From NCBI GenBank assembly GCA_024103385.1, contig JAGFIT010000032.1:1-62434 (forward strand): 62,434 bases of DNA, given 5' to 3'. Positions 27,997 through 37,979 of this stretch are shown here, piece after piece (position 1 is the stretch's first letter; each line of letters starts with the position of its first letter). Source of the stretch: Vicingus serpentipes (GTDB taxonomy: Bacteria; Bacteroidota; Bacteroidia; Flavobacteriales_E; Vicingaceae). Under the pieces are notes generated by a model, which was given only the letters and a program-made list of their open reading frames with translations, did not search any database and had not been told where the DNA came from. The translations under genes were made by a program, and so were the position numbers.

Positions 27997-28012
27997 TACC
28001 TAAAATGTGGTA
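27997..28012. promoter_or_regulatory. NarL-like 7-2-7 palindrome upstream of the desaturase gene
   Basis: Read in the direction of transcription: TACCACA-TT-TTAGGTA, 36 bp before the desaturase start and 11 bp after the end of the LuxR-type regulator gene. It differs from the site at 26995-27010 at one of 16 positions. Confidence 0.6.
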
Positions 28013-28023
28013 ATTAATCAATA

Positions 28024-28656
28024 TTAGGTTTTAATAATATTCTCCTTTACTGCGTAAATAACAATACCTGCAGTATTTTTAATCCCTAACTTATTCATGA
28101 TATTTTTTCGGTGGGTATTTACAGTGTGGGTACTTAAAAATAAAGCGTCCGCTATTTCTTTGTTGGTTAATCCATCAGAAATCAGTTTAATAATCTCTAT
28201 TTCTCTTTCTGATAAACTTATTCCTGCACAATCATTAGCTTCATTATTCGCAGCTTCAGCTAAAATATCAATCACATGTCCGCAGTAAAACTGTTTTCCA
28301 TTGTTCGTGTCCGTTATCGCTTCAATAATCTCTGGTTTCTGACAATCATCTAACAAATAGCTATCTACCCCACTCTTCAATGCCATGTGAATAGTTTGTT
28401 TTGATAAACTCTCTGTAATCGCTAATATTTTACTGTCCTTGTAGATTGTTTTTATCTTTTTAATGGCATCAACACCAAAAGAATCAGGTGCATAATCAAT
28501 CACTACAATGTTGGGAAAATACCTTTTAGATTGCTCTGTTAAATCTTGCATAGAATGAACAACACCCAAAACCCTATTCCCCAATTTACTTTGGATAATG
28601 GTTTTTAGGCCTTCAGCACTAATGGGGTTGTTATTTGCGATTAAGATATCTATCAT
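28024..28656 (-). CDS. LuxR/NarL-type response regulator with a degenerate receiver
   Basis: A 210-residue regulator: a receiver domain (residues about 1-120) and a LuxR helix-turn-helix (LSEREIEIIKLISDGLTNKE, then TVNTHRKNIMNKLGI). The phosphoacceptor Asp54 is present (VVIDY), but the acidic pair that normally binds magnesium after the first strand is replaced (ILIANNN instead of ILxVDDx), so phosphorylation may be weak or absent. I use the ATG at 28656; an in-frame ATG at 28671 would add five residues and overlaps a Fur-box-like palindrome. No histidine kinase gene is adjacent. Its gene lies beside two NarL-like palindromes, its plausible targets. Confidence 0.9.
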   Translation of the reverse strand: MIDILIANNNPISAEGLKTIIQSKLGNRVLGVVHSMQDLTEQSKRYFPNIVVIDYAPDSFGVDAIKKIKTIYKDSKILAITESLSKQTIHMALKSGVDSYLLDDCQKPEIIEAITDTNNGKQFYCGHVIDILAEAANNEANDCAGISLSEREIEIIKLISDGLTNKEIADALFLSTHTVNTHRKNIMNKLGIKNTAGIVIYAVKENIIKT

Positions 28657-28657
28657 C

Positions 28658-28680
28658 TTATTTAGATTCATTCTAAATAA
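28658..28680. promoter_or_regulatory. Fur-box-like palindrome at the start of the LuxR-type regulator gene
   Basis: TTATTTAGA-TTCAT-TCTAAATAA, with the same 9-bp arms and 5-bp spacer length as the site before the DUF4856 operon. It ends 2 bp before the preferred ATG (28656) or overlaps the alternative ATG (28671). Confidence 0.6.
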
Positions 28681-28747
28681 AGCTCAAATGTAAATACTTT
28701 AATGTTAATCTACAAGAAAATAATTGAAATTAATAGGATTAAATTCT

Positions 28748-28763
28748 TTGTTTTGGAAAACAA
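28748..28763. promoter_or_regulatory. 16-bp perfect palindrome upstream of the type B cargo gene
   Basis: TTGTTTTGGAAAACAA, a perfect palindrome 27 bp before the preferred start of the secreted protein at 28791. It could be an operator; there is no second copy in the window. Confidence 0.3.
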
Positions 28764-28790
28764 GGTTTTATGGTTAAATTTACTTTATAT

Positions 28791-31700
28791 ATGAAGCCAC
28801 TACGAAAATTACTACTCCTACTCCCATTATTAATTTCGTTTGCGATAAATGCTGCTGGTGATATACAATTTATTGAAAACAAGGGGCAATGGCCTGGTCA
28901 AGTTAATTTTAAAACTGATGTTTTAGGAGGAAAAATTTGGTTGGAAAAAAACAAGATTTCCTATCAATTTACACATTACCCTGATCTTCATGCTAATTTT
29001 AACTTTAGTGGAAATGATTCAACCTACCAACATGTTGTATGGGCAGAATTTATTGGAGTTAATAATGAATTTGAAATTATTAAAAACAAGAGATCTACTA
29101 ATTATTTCAATTATTTTATAGGTAATGATCCTTCAAAGTGGGCTTCTGAAGCCTATGCTTATACAGATATTAAATACACTAATTTTTACAACAATACCGA
29201 CTTTAGAATCTATGAGAAAAATGGTCATTTGAAATATGATTTTATTTTAAAACCAGGAAGTGAAAACAACATTCAAATCAACTTTCAAGGGCAAGATAAA
29301 ATAAAAACCAATAAAAATGGGGAGCTTATTGTTTACACAAGTTTAGGAGAGATTATCGAAGAAAAACCTTATGCCTACCAAGTAATTAATGGAGAGAAAA
29401 AAGAAATCCCAGCAGAGTTTATATTAAAAGATAATGTGCTAACATTTTCATTAGGGAGTTATGACCAAACTAAAGAATTAATTTTAGATCCAACACTTAT
29501 TTTTGCTAGTTACAACGGGTCTCCTTCTGATAATTTTGGCATGACGGCCACTTATGATGAGCAAGGAAATCTATATACAGGCGGAACTGTTTTTGGAGCA
29601 AACTACCCTACAACTCCTGGAGTTTACGATCCTAGTGGTAATTTCTCCACTACTAACCCTAGTGCTGCTAGTGCTCCTAGATACGGTGTTACAGATATCT
29701 TTATTTCGAAATATGATTCTAGCGGTACATCATTAATCTATTCAACATATATCGGTGGAGGTAATGATTTTGGAGGTTCAGAAGCAGTTCATAGTTTGAT
29801 TTGTGATACGCTAGGTAATTTACATCTATTTGGAACCACTTCTTCTGCAGACTTTCCTATATCCATAAATGCTTTTCAAGATTCTTTAAAAGGTGGAGTT
29901 TTACAACATTTTTATTACAATGGATCCTCTTTCTACAATAATGCTGGTACAGGAGGGGGGACAGATATTTTCGTATCAAAGCTCAATCCTTTAGGTTCTG
30001 CTATTTTGGGATCAACTTATATCGGAGGGTCAAAAAATGATGGTCTAAATTACAATTTATCAAAAGGCACCTATAATTCTATTGCTGCTTATGATTCGCT
30101 CACTAAAAACTATGGGGATCAATTTAGAGGAGAAATAATAATTGATGAACTCGGATACATTTATATTACCAGCTCTACTTATTCTACAGATTTTCCCATT
30201 ATCAATGGGTTTCAAAATAGTTCTGGGGGGCAACAAGATGCTGTTATATGTAAATTTTCTCCTAATTTAGATTCGCTAATATGGTCGTCCTATTTAGGTG
30301 GAGGGGATAAAGATGCAGGGTACTCACTCAAATTAAACTCTAAAAAAGAAGTCATTATATCTGGAGGAACTTGTTCTGCTGATTTTCCTGCTACAATTAA
30401 TGCGCACACCCCAACTTATCAGGGAGGAATTACCGATGGTTATATTGGAATAATAGCCAGTGATGGCTCAAGTTTAAACACTTTAACTTTTTTGGGTACT
30501 AACGACTATGACCAAACCTATTTTGTTGAAGTAGATAGGTGGAATAATATTTATGCTATTTCTCAATCACTCGGAAATTATCCAGTCTCTCCTGGAGTTT
30601 ATACTAATCCCAATAGTTCTCAGTTAATAACAAAGTTTGATTCTACTCTTTCTAGCCTCGAATTTTCTACTGTTTTTGGAAACGGTAATGGACAAATCAA
30701 TATCTCCCCATCTGCCTTTTTAGTCGATGTTTGTGGTAATATATATGTATCTGGTTGGGGAGCTAATATCCTACAAGCAACTCCGCTTTCTGGAATGCCT
30801 ATTACTGCTAACGCATATCAACCTACCTCTCCAAATGGGTTTGATTTTTATTTAATTGTTTTGGAAAGAGATGCTAAATCTTTATTGTATGGTACTTATT
30901 TTGGAGGAGCAATAAGTCAAGAACATGTTGATGGAGGTACCAGTCGTTTTGATAAAAATGGTATTATATATCAATCTGTTTGTGCTGGATGTGGAGCAGG
31001 AAATGATGATTTCCCCACCAGCTCAGGAGCATGGTCAAACACTAATAATAGCGCTAATTGTAATAACGGAGTATTTAAATTTGATTTTGAAATTATTCCA
31101 AAAGCCTATTTTACAGTAGATAATTTTGAAGGGTGCGCACCCCTTACAGTTACCTTTACGAATTCAAGTAACTCATCCGACAGGTATTTATGGAACTTTG
31201 GGAATAATGATACCACATCTGTTGAATTTAACCCAACTCGTACATATACTACTCCTGGTGTTTACACTGTTTCATTATTAATTACAGATTCCATTTGTAA
31301 TACAGTGGATACTGCATTTCAGACCATCATTGTTAATTCTCCTATTACTCTTACTGGAGGAAAAACAATTACAACATGCGATACCGCCATTTTGGAAATT
31401 TTTTCTACGGGTGGTCCAACTACCTTTATTTGGTCATCCAATAACCAATTTACAGACACCCTCAATACTAACTTAACAGATTCTTCATTACTTGTTCTAA
31501 GTACAGACTCTTCTTGGTACTATGTAATGGCATCAAAAAATAATTGTTCCAATATTGATAGTTTTTTAGTCTTACGCAATATTCCTATAACTAAATTAAA
31601 AGATACTGCAAACTGTTTACTTCAAGAAATGTCGTTATTTATTAATAATCTGTCCAATACTCCTGTTACTTACAGTTGGTCTCCTGTTTCTTCCATAATA

Positions 31701-32360
31701 AGTGGTGAGAACAGTCCCTCTCCTACTGTAAACCCCGATACCACTACCACTTATTTTGTTACCATTACATCTCAGAACGATTCTACATGCGTTATTAATG
31801 ATTCAATTACTGTTGTTGTTCCTAATATTAACCCCAATGATATTAGTGTTTGGTCGGATAGGGACACCCTTTACGAAGGTGAAGGTACCTTGCTACATGT
31901 ACTCCCTGATAGTGGATTTTCTTATATATGGACTCCCAACTTATTTATGGATAATCCTACATCTGGTACTCCTTTCGTTACACCTACTTCTACCACATCT
32001 TACACCGTTTTATTAAAAGAAACTTCAAGTAATTGTAGTTATAGTAGAGGCGTTACCATTTACATCTATGAAATCATCTGTGGAGAACCTGATGTGTTTA
32101 TCCCTAATGCATTTACACCGAATGCAGATGGCGAAAACGATGTGTTATTTGTTCGTGGCAAAAATGTAGAAAAGATGTTACTACGAATATATGACCGATG
32201 GGGAGAATTGGTATTTGAGAGTAATAACCAGAAAGATGGATGGAATGGCACATACAAAGGAAACTTAGTAGAACCTGCAGTTTTTATTTATTACTTAACA
32301 GTAACGTGCATCGATGAACAAGAGTATTTTAAAAAGGGGAACATTACGGTTATACGTTAG
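28791..32360 (+). CDS. Giant secreted SBBP-repeat protein with type IX (type B) sorting domain
   Basis: A 1189-residue extracellular protein. The ATG at 28791 gives a signal peptide MKPLRKLLLLLPLLISFAINA; an ATG at 28770 would add seven residues. The mature N-terminus (FIENKGQWPGQVNFKTDVLG) is the Bacteroidota domain that typically precedes SBBP beta-propeller repeats. Repeats follow, for example DIFISKYDSSGTSLIYSTYI and DIFVSKLNPLGSAILGSTYI. Next come a PKD domain (ENFEGCAPLTVTF-like, with YLWNFGNNDT), further Ig-like modules, and the gliding-associated type B C-terminal domain (VFIPNAFTPNADGENDVLFV, then IYDRWGELVFES). The last directs export through the type IX system. PorP/SprF and OmpA partners follow in the same direction. 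Adhesion or surface display is the likely role. Confidence 0.9.
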   Translation: MKPLRKLLLLLPLLISFAINAAGDIQFIENKGQWPGQVNFKTDVLGGKIWLEKNKISYQFTHYPDLHANFNFSGNDSTYQHVVWAEFIGVNNEFEIIKNKRSTNYFNYFIGNDPSKWASEAYAYTDIKYTNFYNNTDFRIYEKNGHLKYDFILKPGSENNIQINFQGQDKIKTNKNGELIVYTSLGEIIEEKPYAYQVINGEKKEIPAEFILKDNVLTFSLGSYDQTKELILDPTLIFASYNGSPSDNFGMTATYDEQGNLYTGGTVFGANYPTTPGVYDPSGNFSTTNPSAASAPRYGVTDIFISKYDSSGTSLIYSTYIGGGNDFGGSEAVHSLICDTLGNLHLFGTTSSADFPISINAFQDSLKGGVLQHFYYNGSSFYNNAGTGGGTDIFVSKLNPLGSAILGSTYIGGSKNDGLNYNLSKGTYNSIAAYDSLTKNYGDQFRGEIIIDELGYIYITSSTYSTDFPIINGFQNSSGGQQDAVICKFSPNLDSLIWSSYLGGGDKDAGYSLKLNSKKEVIISGGTCSADFPATINAHTPTYQGGITDGYIGIIASDGSSLNTLTFLGTNDYDQTYFVEVDRWNNIYAISQSLGNYPVSPGVYTNPNSSQLITKFDSTLSSLEFSTVFGNGNGQINISPSAFLVDVCGNIYVSGWGANILQATPLSGMPITANAYQPTSPNGFDFYLIVLERDAKSLLYGTYFGGAISQEHVDGGTSRFDKNGIIYQSVCAGCGAGNDDFPTSSGAWSNTNNSANCNNGVFKFDFEIIPKAYFTVDNFEGCAPLTVTFTNSSNSSDRYLWNFGNNDTTSVEFNPTRTYTTPGVYTVSLLITDSICNTVDTAFQTIIVNSPITLTGGKTITTCDTAILEIFSTGGPTTFIWSSNNQFTDTLNTNLTDSSLLVLSTDSSWYYVMASKNNCSNIDSFLVLRNIPITKLKDTANCLLQEMSLFINNLSNTPVTYSWSPVSSIISGENSPSPTVNPDTTTTYFVTITSQNDSTCVINDSITVVVPNINPNDISVWSDRDTLYEGEGTLLHVLPDSGFSYIWTPNLFMDNPTSGTPFVTPTSTTSYTVLLKETSSNCSYSRGVTIYIYEIICGEPDVFIPNAFTPNADGENDVLFVRGKNVEKMLLRIYDRWGELVFESNNQKDGWNGTYKGNLVEPAVFIYYLTVTCIDEQEYFKKGNITVIR

Positions 32361-32419
32361 TTCAAAAGTTGATAAAGTTGAAAGGCAAAAGGATAAACAT
32401 ATTTAGGTTTAAGTTCTAC

Positions 32420-33429
<1,010 letters not shown>

Positions 33430-33433
<4 letters not shown>

Positions 33434-35757
33434 GTTGGAAAGTAAAAAGTGAAAAGTCAAAAGTTACCCTGTTAAATAATCTTTTACAGAGAACACCTCT
33501 TGTAGGGTGTACTTTAGCCTTCACTTTACTACTTTCCACTTTCAACTTTCAACTGTCAGCCCAAAACCAAAAACAACTCGTTAAAACTGGAGATCAATTA
33601 TATGCTGAAGGCGATTTTTATGGAGCGTCATTATGGTATCAACAAGCATTAGAGATTGACTCTACTTATCTAGATATTGTATTTAAGTACGCAGAGTCTT
33701 TACGTCTTTATAACGATTATGCGAAAGCGGAATCCAAGTATTACTACATTTATAAAAAAGATAGAGGAAAAGTATATCCTACAGCTCCGTTTTGGTACTC
33801 AATGATGTTAAAATATAATGCAAAATACCTCAATGCTAAGAAATCCTTTAAAGGAGCCAAACGCTTATTTTCTAATGATAGGAATAGCTATTATTACTTA
33901 AAAATAATGCAGGAAATAAAGGCTTGTGATACTGCTCTGGAAATTATGAAAGATTCTATTCCTGTTGACATTAAAAATATGGGAGACCACATTAACACCT
34001 ACAACAGTGAATTAGGAGGCACGCTCTTAAACGATTCAACCATCATTTATTCTTCATTAAGAGATGAAAAAATGAAAGAAAATAATGTTGTTACTGACAC
34101 TTCTTTATACTTAGTTCGCTTGTTTCATGGAAGTAAAAGTGGTGATTTATGGGGAACCGATAAACAATTAGAAGAAAAAATAAATGAAGCCAATTATCAT
34201 ATTGCTAATGGTTATTTTGATGCTGATGAAAATATTTTTTACTACAATAAATGTGACCGTGATTTTAAATGTAAAATTTACGCCATCCTATTTGAAAATG
34301 GTGAATGGAAAACTCCTTATGAAGTAAAAAATGTGAATATGGATGGTTATACCACTACACAACCCTCTGTAGCAACTATTGAAAATACTAAAGTGCTTTT
34401 TTTCTCCTCTGATCGTCCTGGAGGAAAAGGCATGAAAGACATTTGGTATTCGCAAAGGGATGCTAGCGGAAAATATAGAGCACCCGCTAACGCTGGAGCT
34501 AACATTAACTCTATTGAAGATGAAATCACCCCTTTTTACAACGCAAAAGACACCTCATTATATTTTAGCTCCAATTGGCATGAAGGTTTGGGCGGTTTTG
34601 ATATTTTTAAATCCCACACCGATATAAACAGTTTTGAGAAGCCAAAAAACATAGGATACCCTATCAATACAAGCACCAATGATTTTTATTACAATATTTT
34701 TAACCAAACAGTGCTGATCACTTCTAACCGAATTGGGTCATATACTAAAAAAGGAGAGACATGTTGCAATGATATTTATACTTATGAAATTCCTAAAATC
34801 GCTGAGGACAGTATCCCTGAAGTTTTTTCTAATTTGGAAGAATTAAACCGTTATTTACCTGTACGCCTTTACTTCCATAATGATCATCCTAATCCTCGCA
34901 CAACAGATACACTTACCAATTTAAATTACATGACCACTTACAAAGGTTACACCAGATTATATCAAGAATATAGAAGGGAGTATTCAGAAGGATTAAAAGG
35001 TGAAGAAAGAGAAGATGCTTTGTTAGATATTGAAGAACTGTTCTCAGAACACATCGACAAAGGAGCGGAAAACCTAAAGATGTTTACTCCTTTGTTAGTA
35101 AAAGAGTTAGAAGCTGGAAAAACAATAACATTAACCATCAAAGGGTTTGCTAGTCCGTTAACGAAATCCGATTATAATGTTAACCTTACCTTACGAAGAG
35201 TTTCCAGCTTAATCAACTATTTAAGCGAATATGACAATGGGAAACTACTCCCCTACATTAACAATACCGCTGATAATGGCGCTCGATTAGTATTTATAAA
35301 AATTCCTTTTGGTGAATACCAATCTCAAAAAGGAATTAGTGATGATGTTAAAGATTTGAGGAATTCTGTTTATCATCCGAAGGCAGCACTAGAACGAAAA
35401 ATTGAAATTATTGCCATAGATGCTAATGATACTAATGCTGTTGCTTTTGATGGAAGTGAGCTAGAAAAATTACCAGTGCTTACATTCGAAGATAGCATAA
35501 TCAATATATTTTCTAGTGAAACTAAAAAACAGTTAAAAATAACGAACAATGGAGAAGCTCCTTTAAAAATATTTAGAGCCGTTTTTGATTGTGATGGTTT
35601 TAGTATTGAACTTCCTGAAGAAGAAATTCCAGTTATGGGAACAACTTATCTAACCCTTAAAAACCAAACAAACGAAAACACCTCAAAACAATGTACTGTT
35701 GAGTTTTTAACCAATACAATTCCCAATAAGATTATTAAGAAAATTCTAATAGAATAA
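33430..35757 (+). CDS. TPR/PD40/OmpA-family envelope protein with DUF1573-like tail
   Basis: A 775-residue envelope protein partnering PorP/SprF. It has a long signal peptide with an unusually long basic lead (residues 1-45, ending FNFQLSAQ), TPR helices (about 50-180), PD40 blades (about 190-450; FFSSDRPGGKGMKDIWYS, SLYFSSNWHEGLGGFDIFKS), and an OmpA-like domain (about 545-670; TIKGFASPLTKSDYNVNLTL, then RRVSSLINYLSEYD) in which the usual peptidoglycan-binding Asp after G-x-A/T is Ser. The C-terminal ~90 residues (KQLKITNNGEAPLKI, FDCDGFSIELPEEEIPVMG) look like DUF1573. The ATG overlaps the PorP stop by 4 bp, indicating translational coupling. Confidence 0.9.
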
Positions 35758-35768
35758 GCTACAAAACA

Positions 35769-35802
35769 GAACAGCCTCACTTAAATATAAGTAAGGCTGT
35801 TC
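35769..35802. terminator. Bidirectional hairpin between convergent genes
   Basis: GAACAGCCT-(C)-ACTT pairs across AAATAT with AAGT-(A)-AGGCTGTTC. It lies between the OmpA gene (+) and the M16 gene (-). On the minus strand the stem is followed by TGTTTTG; on the plus strand there is no T-run. Confidence 0.65.
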
Positions 35803-35820
35803 AATAATGAAAAAAAACGA

Positions 35821-37926
35821 TTATTCAAAAATAGTATCTTCTAGTCCTTTGTTTTGTTCTATAGAAATCACTTTCATATCTAACGACTGTGGTCCGAACG
35901 ACTCCTTTATTGTATGTGCATATTGAATACCATCTACTTCTTTATAATCAGCATAAGTAGTAATAACAGCTATACTCCCTCCTTTCCCATCATCTTGAGT
36001 TTGCATAGACTTAACCTGTAATTTAGTTGCTACATCATACCACTCTGTTTTTGTGTCTCCATTAGGTTGAGTAGAAACCATTTTGTAGGCATCTTTACCC
36101 TCTACTGGTTCAATACCCAACAATTCAAATTTAAAGCCTAACTCATCGTATTTAGTATCTACAAATAGAATAGAATTTGCTTTCATTTCTTCCAACTCTT
36201 TTCCTTTTAGAGATTTCTCTCCTTGCATTCCTGATGCTTTGCCAACAACACCATTAAATGATTGTTTTTGGATAACCATTGGTCCATTAGGAGTATTCAT
36301 ACTCATCACTTGAGAAAACTTATTCGGTGATTTTTGATAGCGAACTATCTCTATATTTTGCCCCTGAATAGATGCTCCCATCTTAACAGTGAGATCTTTA
36401 ATAGGCTTTAATTTTTTAGTTAAACTCTTCCCTAAAGGCAAACCGTATTTTGCTTTAACAGAACTATCTATTACCATTTTAGCTGTTACGCCCTCAGGAG
36501 CAGGTTTTAATGGTTCTTTCCATTCATTACCGTAAATATCAAGTAGCTCTACTTTCTTATCTGCGCTAAATTGTGCTAAACTTTCAGCTACCGACTTATC
36601 CCCAACCACTAAAACAAAAGCATTATTTGGTTGAATGTACTTTTTTGCCATCGCTTGAATATCATCCACCGTAACTGCTGAAATTTGCTGCAAATAAGTT
36701 GAATAATGATCTTTAGGTAAACCATATTTTTCAATGTTAATTGCAAATCGAGCAATTGTTTGAGGATTTTGTAAAGAATAAGCAAAAGTTCCACTCAAAT
36801 AATTTTTCACATCTTGCAATTCTTTTTCGGTTACTTTCTCATTCACTATTCTATTTAACTCTACCATAAATTGAGTAACAGAGCTATCGGTTACCTCATT
36901 TCTCACTTTTGCATTTGCGTTAAAATTACCTACCAGCTGGTCAGAAGACAACGAAGAATAAGCCCCATAAGTAAACCCATGCCCCTCTCTTAAGTTCATA
37001 AACAAACGAGCTGTAGAACCTCCCCCTAAAATAGCATTCATTATTCTAGCTTTCACTACATCAGTACTATTATTTTTATAATCAACAGGGTAAGTAATAT
37101 TTACTACTGACTGTGTTGCTCCTTCTTTATGCACTACAGCTACTCTAGTTTTTTGAGGGGCTAGAGGAGTTTTATATTCATGAACTGGTACATCTCCTTT
37201 TTTCCATGCTCCAAAATATTTTTCCATCAATGGCTTAGCTTCTTCTACTGTAATATCTCCTACTACTGCTAAATAAGCAACATTGGGTTTAAAGTAAGTG
37301 GTAAAATATTCCTTGCATTTTTCTAACGTAATTTTTTCAACCGTTTCTTCTGTACTCAATTCTCCATAAGGGTGATCTTTACCGTACAATAAAACAGAAC
37401 GTACATTTCCTGCTATTGCATCTGGGTTATCTTTAGCTGAAACGATCCCAGAAATAGTTTGTTTCTTAATTTTATCCAACTCCTCCTGTTTAAATACAGG
37501 ATTCATGATTACATCCGACATTAATGTTAATAATTTGTCTTGGTGTTTTTTTAGTGAAGAAGCATAAACCCACTGCGAACCTGTATTTAAGGTGGCTCCC
37601 ATAAAATCAATTTCTTCATCCAATTGCTCTTTGGTTTTAGTGGTTGTTGCTCTACCTAAAAGAGATCCTGTAGCTGATATATATCCAGCCATTTCTCCTT
37701 CTAAAATCGGATCAATATCTAACGATAAAGAAAAAGATACTTTAGGTAGTTTATGATTTTCAACTACAAATACTTTTAGTCCATTCGCTAAAGTAAATGA
37801 TTTGATGTCTCCTAGTTTAATTTCTGGAGCTGGTCCTGCCAGTGGTTTTTTACTTCTATCTAATTTCTGAGCAAAAACACCTGAAATAATGGTAACTGCT
37901 ATTAATAATGTTGCAATTTTTTTCAT
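35821..37926 (-). CDS. M16-family peptidase homologue lacking the zinc motif
   Basis: A 701-residue exported M16 (insulinase/pitrilysin) protein with signal peptide MKKIATLLIAVTIISGVFAQ. Two M16 halves are recognisable (TLANGLKVFVVENHKLPKVS in the first, GGGSTARLFMNLREGHGFTY in the second), but the HxxEH zinc site is absent: the corresponding stretch reads EGEMAGYISATGSLLG. A C-terminal extension of ~200 residues resembles an outer-membrane lipoprotein-sorting-like fold (VDTKYDELGFKFELLGIE, then TEWYDVATKLQVKSMQT). It follows the active M16 gene by 53 bp on the same strand; such pairs usually form a heterodimer in which this subunit binds substrate. Confidence 0.9.
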   Translation of the reverse strand: MKKIATLLIAVTIISGVFAQKLDRSKKPLAGPAPEIKLGDIKSFTLANGLKVFVVENHKLPKVSFSLSLDIDPILEGEMAGYISATGSLLGRATTTKTKEQLDEEIDFMGATLNTGSQWVYASSLKKHQDKLLTLMSDVIMNPVFKQEELDKIKKQTISGIVSAKDNPDAIAGNVRSVLLYGKDHPYGELSTEETVEKITLEKCKEYFTTYFKPNVAYLAVVGDITVEEAKPLMEKYFGAWKKGDVPVHEYKTPLAPQKTRVAVVHKEGATQSVVNITYPVDYKNNSTDVVKARIMNAILGGGSTARLFMNLREGHGFTYGAYSSLSSDQLVGNFNANAKVRNEVTDSSVTQFMVELNRIVNEKVTEKELQDVKNYLSGTFAYSLQNPQTIARFAINIEKYGLPKDHYSTYLQQISAVTVDDIQAMAKKYIQPNNAFVLVVGDKSVAESLAQFSADKKVELLDIYGNEWKEPLKPAPEGVTAKMVIDSSVKAKYGLPLGKSLTKKLKPIKDLTVKMGASIQGQNIEIVRYQKSPNKFSQVMSMNTPNGPMVIQKQSFNGVVGKASGMQGEKSLKGKELEEMKANSILFVDTKYDELGFKFELLGIEPVEGKDAYKMVSTQPNGDTKTEWYDVATKLQVKSMQTQDDGKGGSIAVITTYADYKEVDGIQYAHTIKESFGPQSLDMKVISIEQNKGLEDTIFE

Positions 37927-37979
37927 GTCTATCTATTTATGGAAGTAAAGCTAATTTTTACTTCAAAATGATCATTAAA

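Noticed and set aside
35821-37926. Pseudogene call for the M16 protein without the zinc motif
   Set aside because: The frame is intact over 701 residues with signal peptide and both halves conserved. Paired inactive M16 subunits are an established arrangement.
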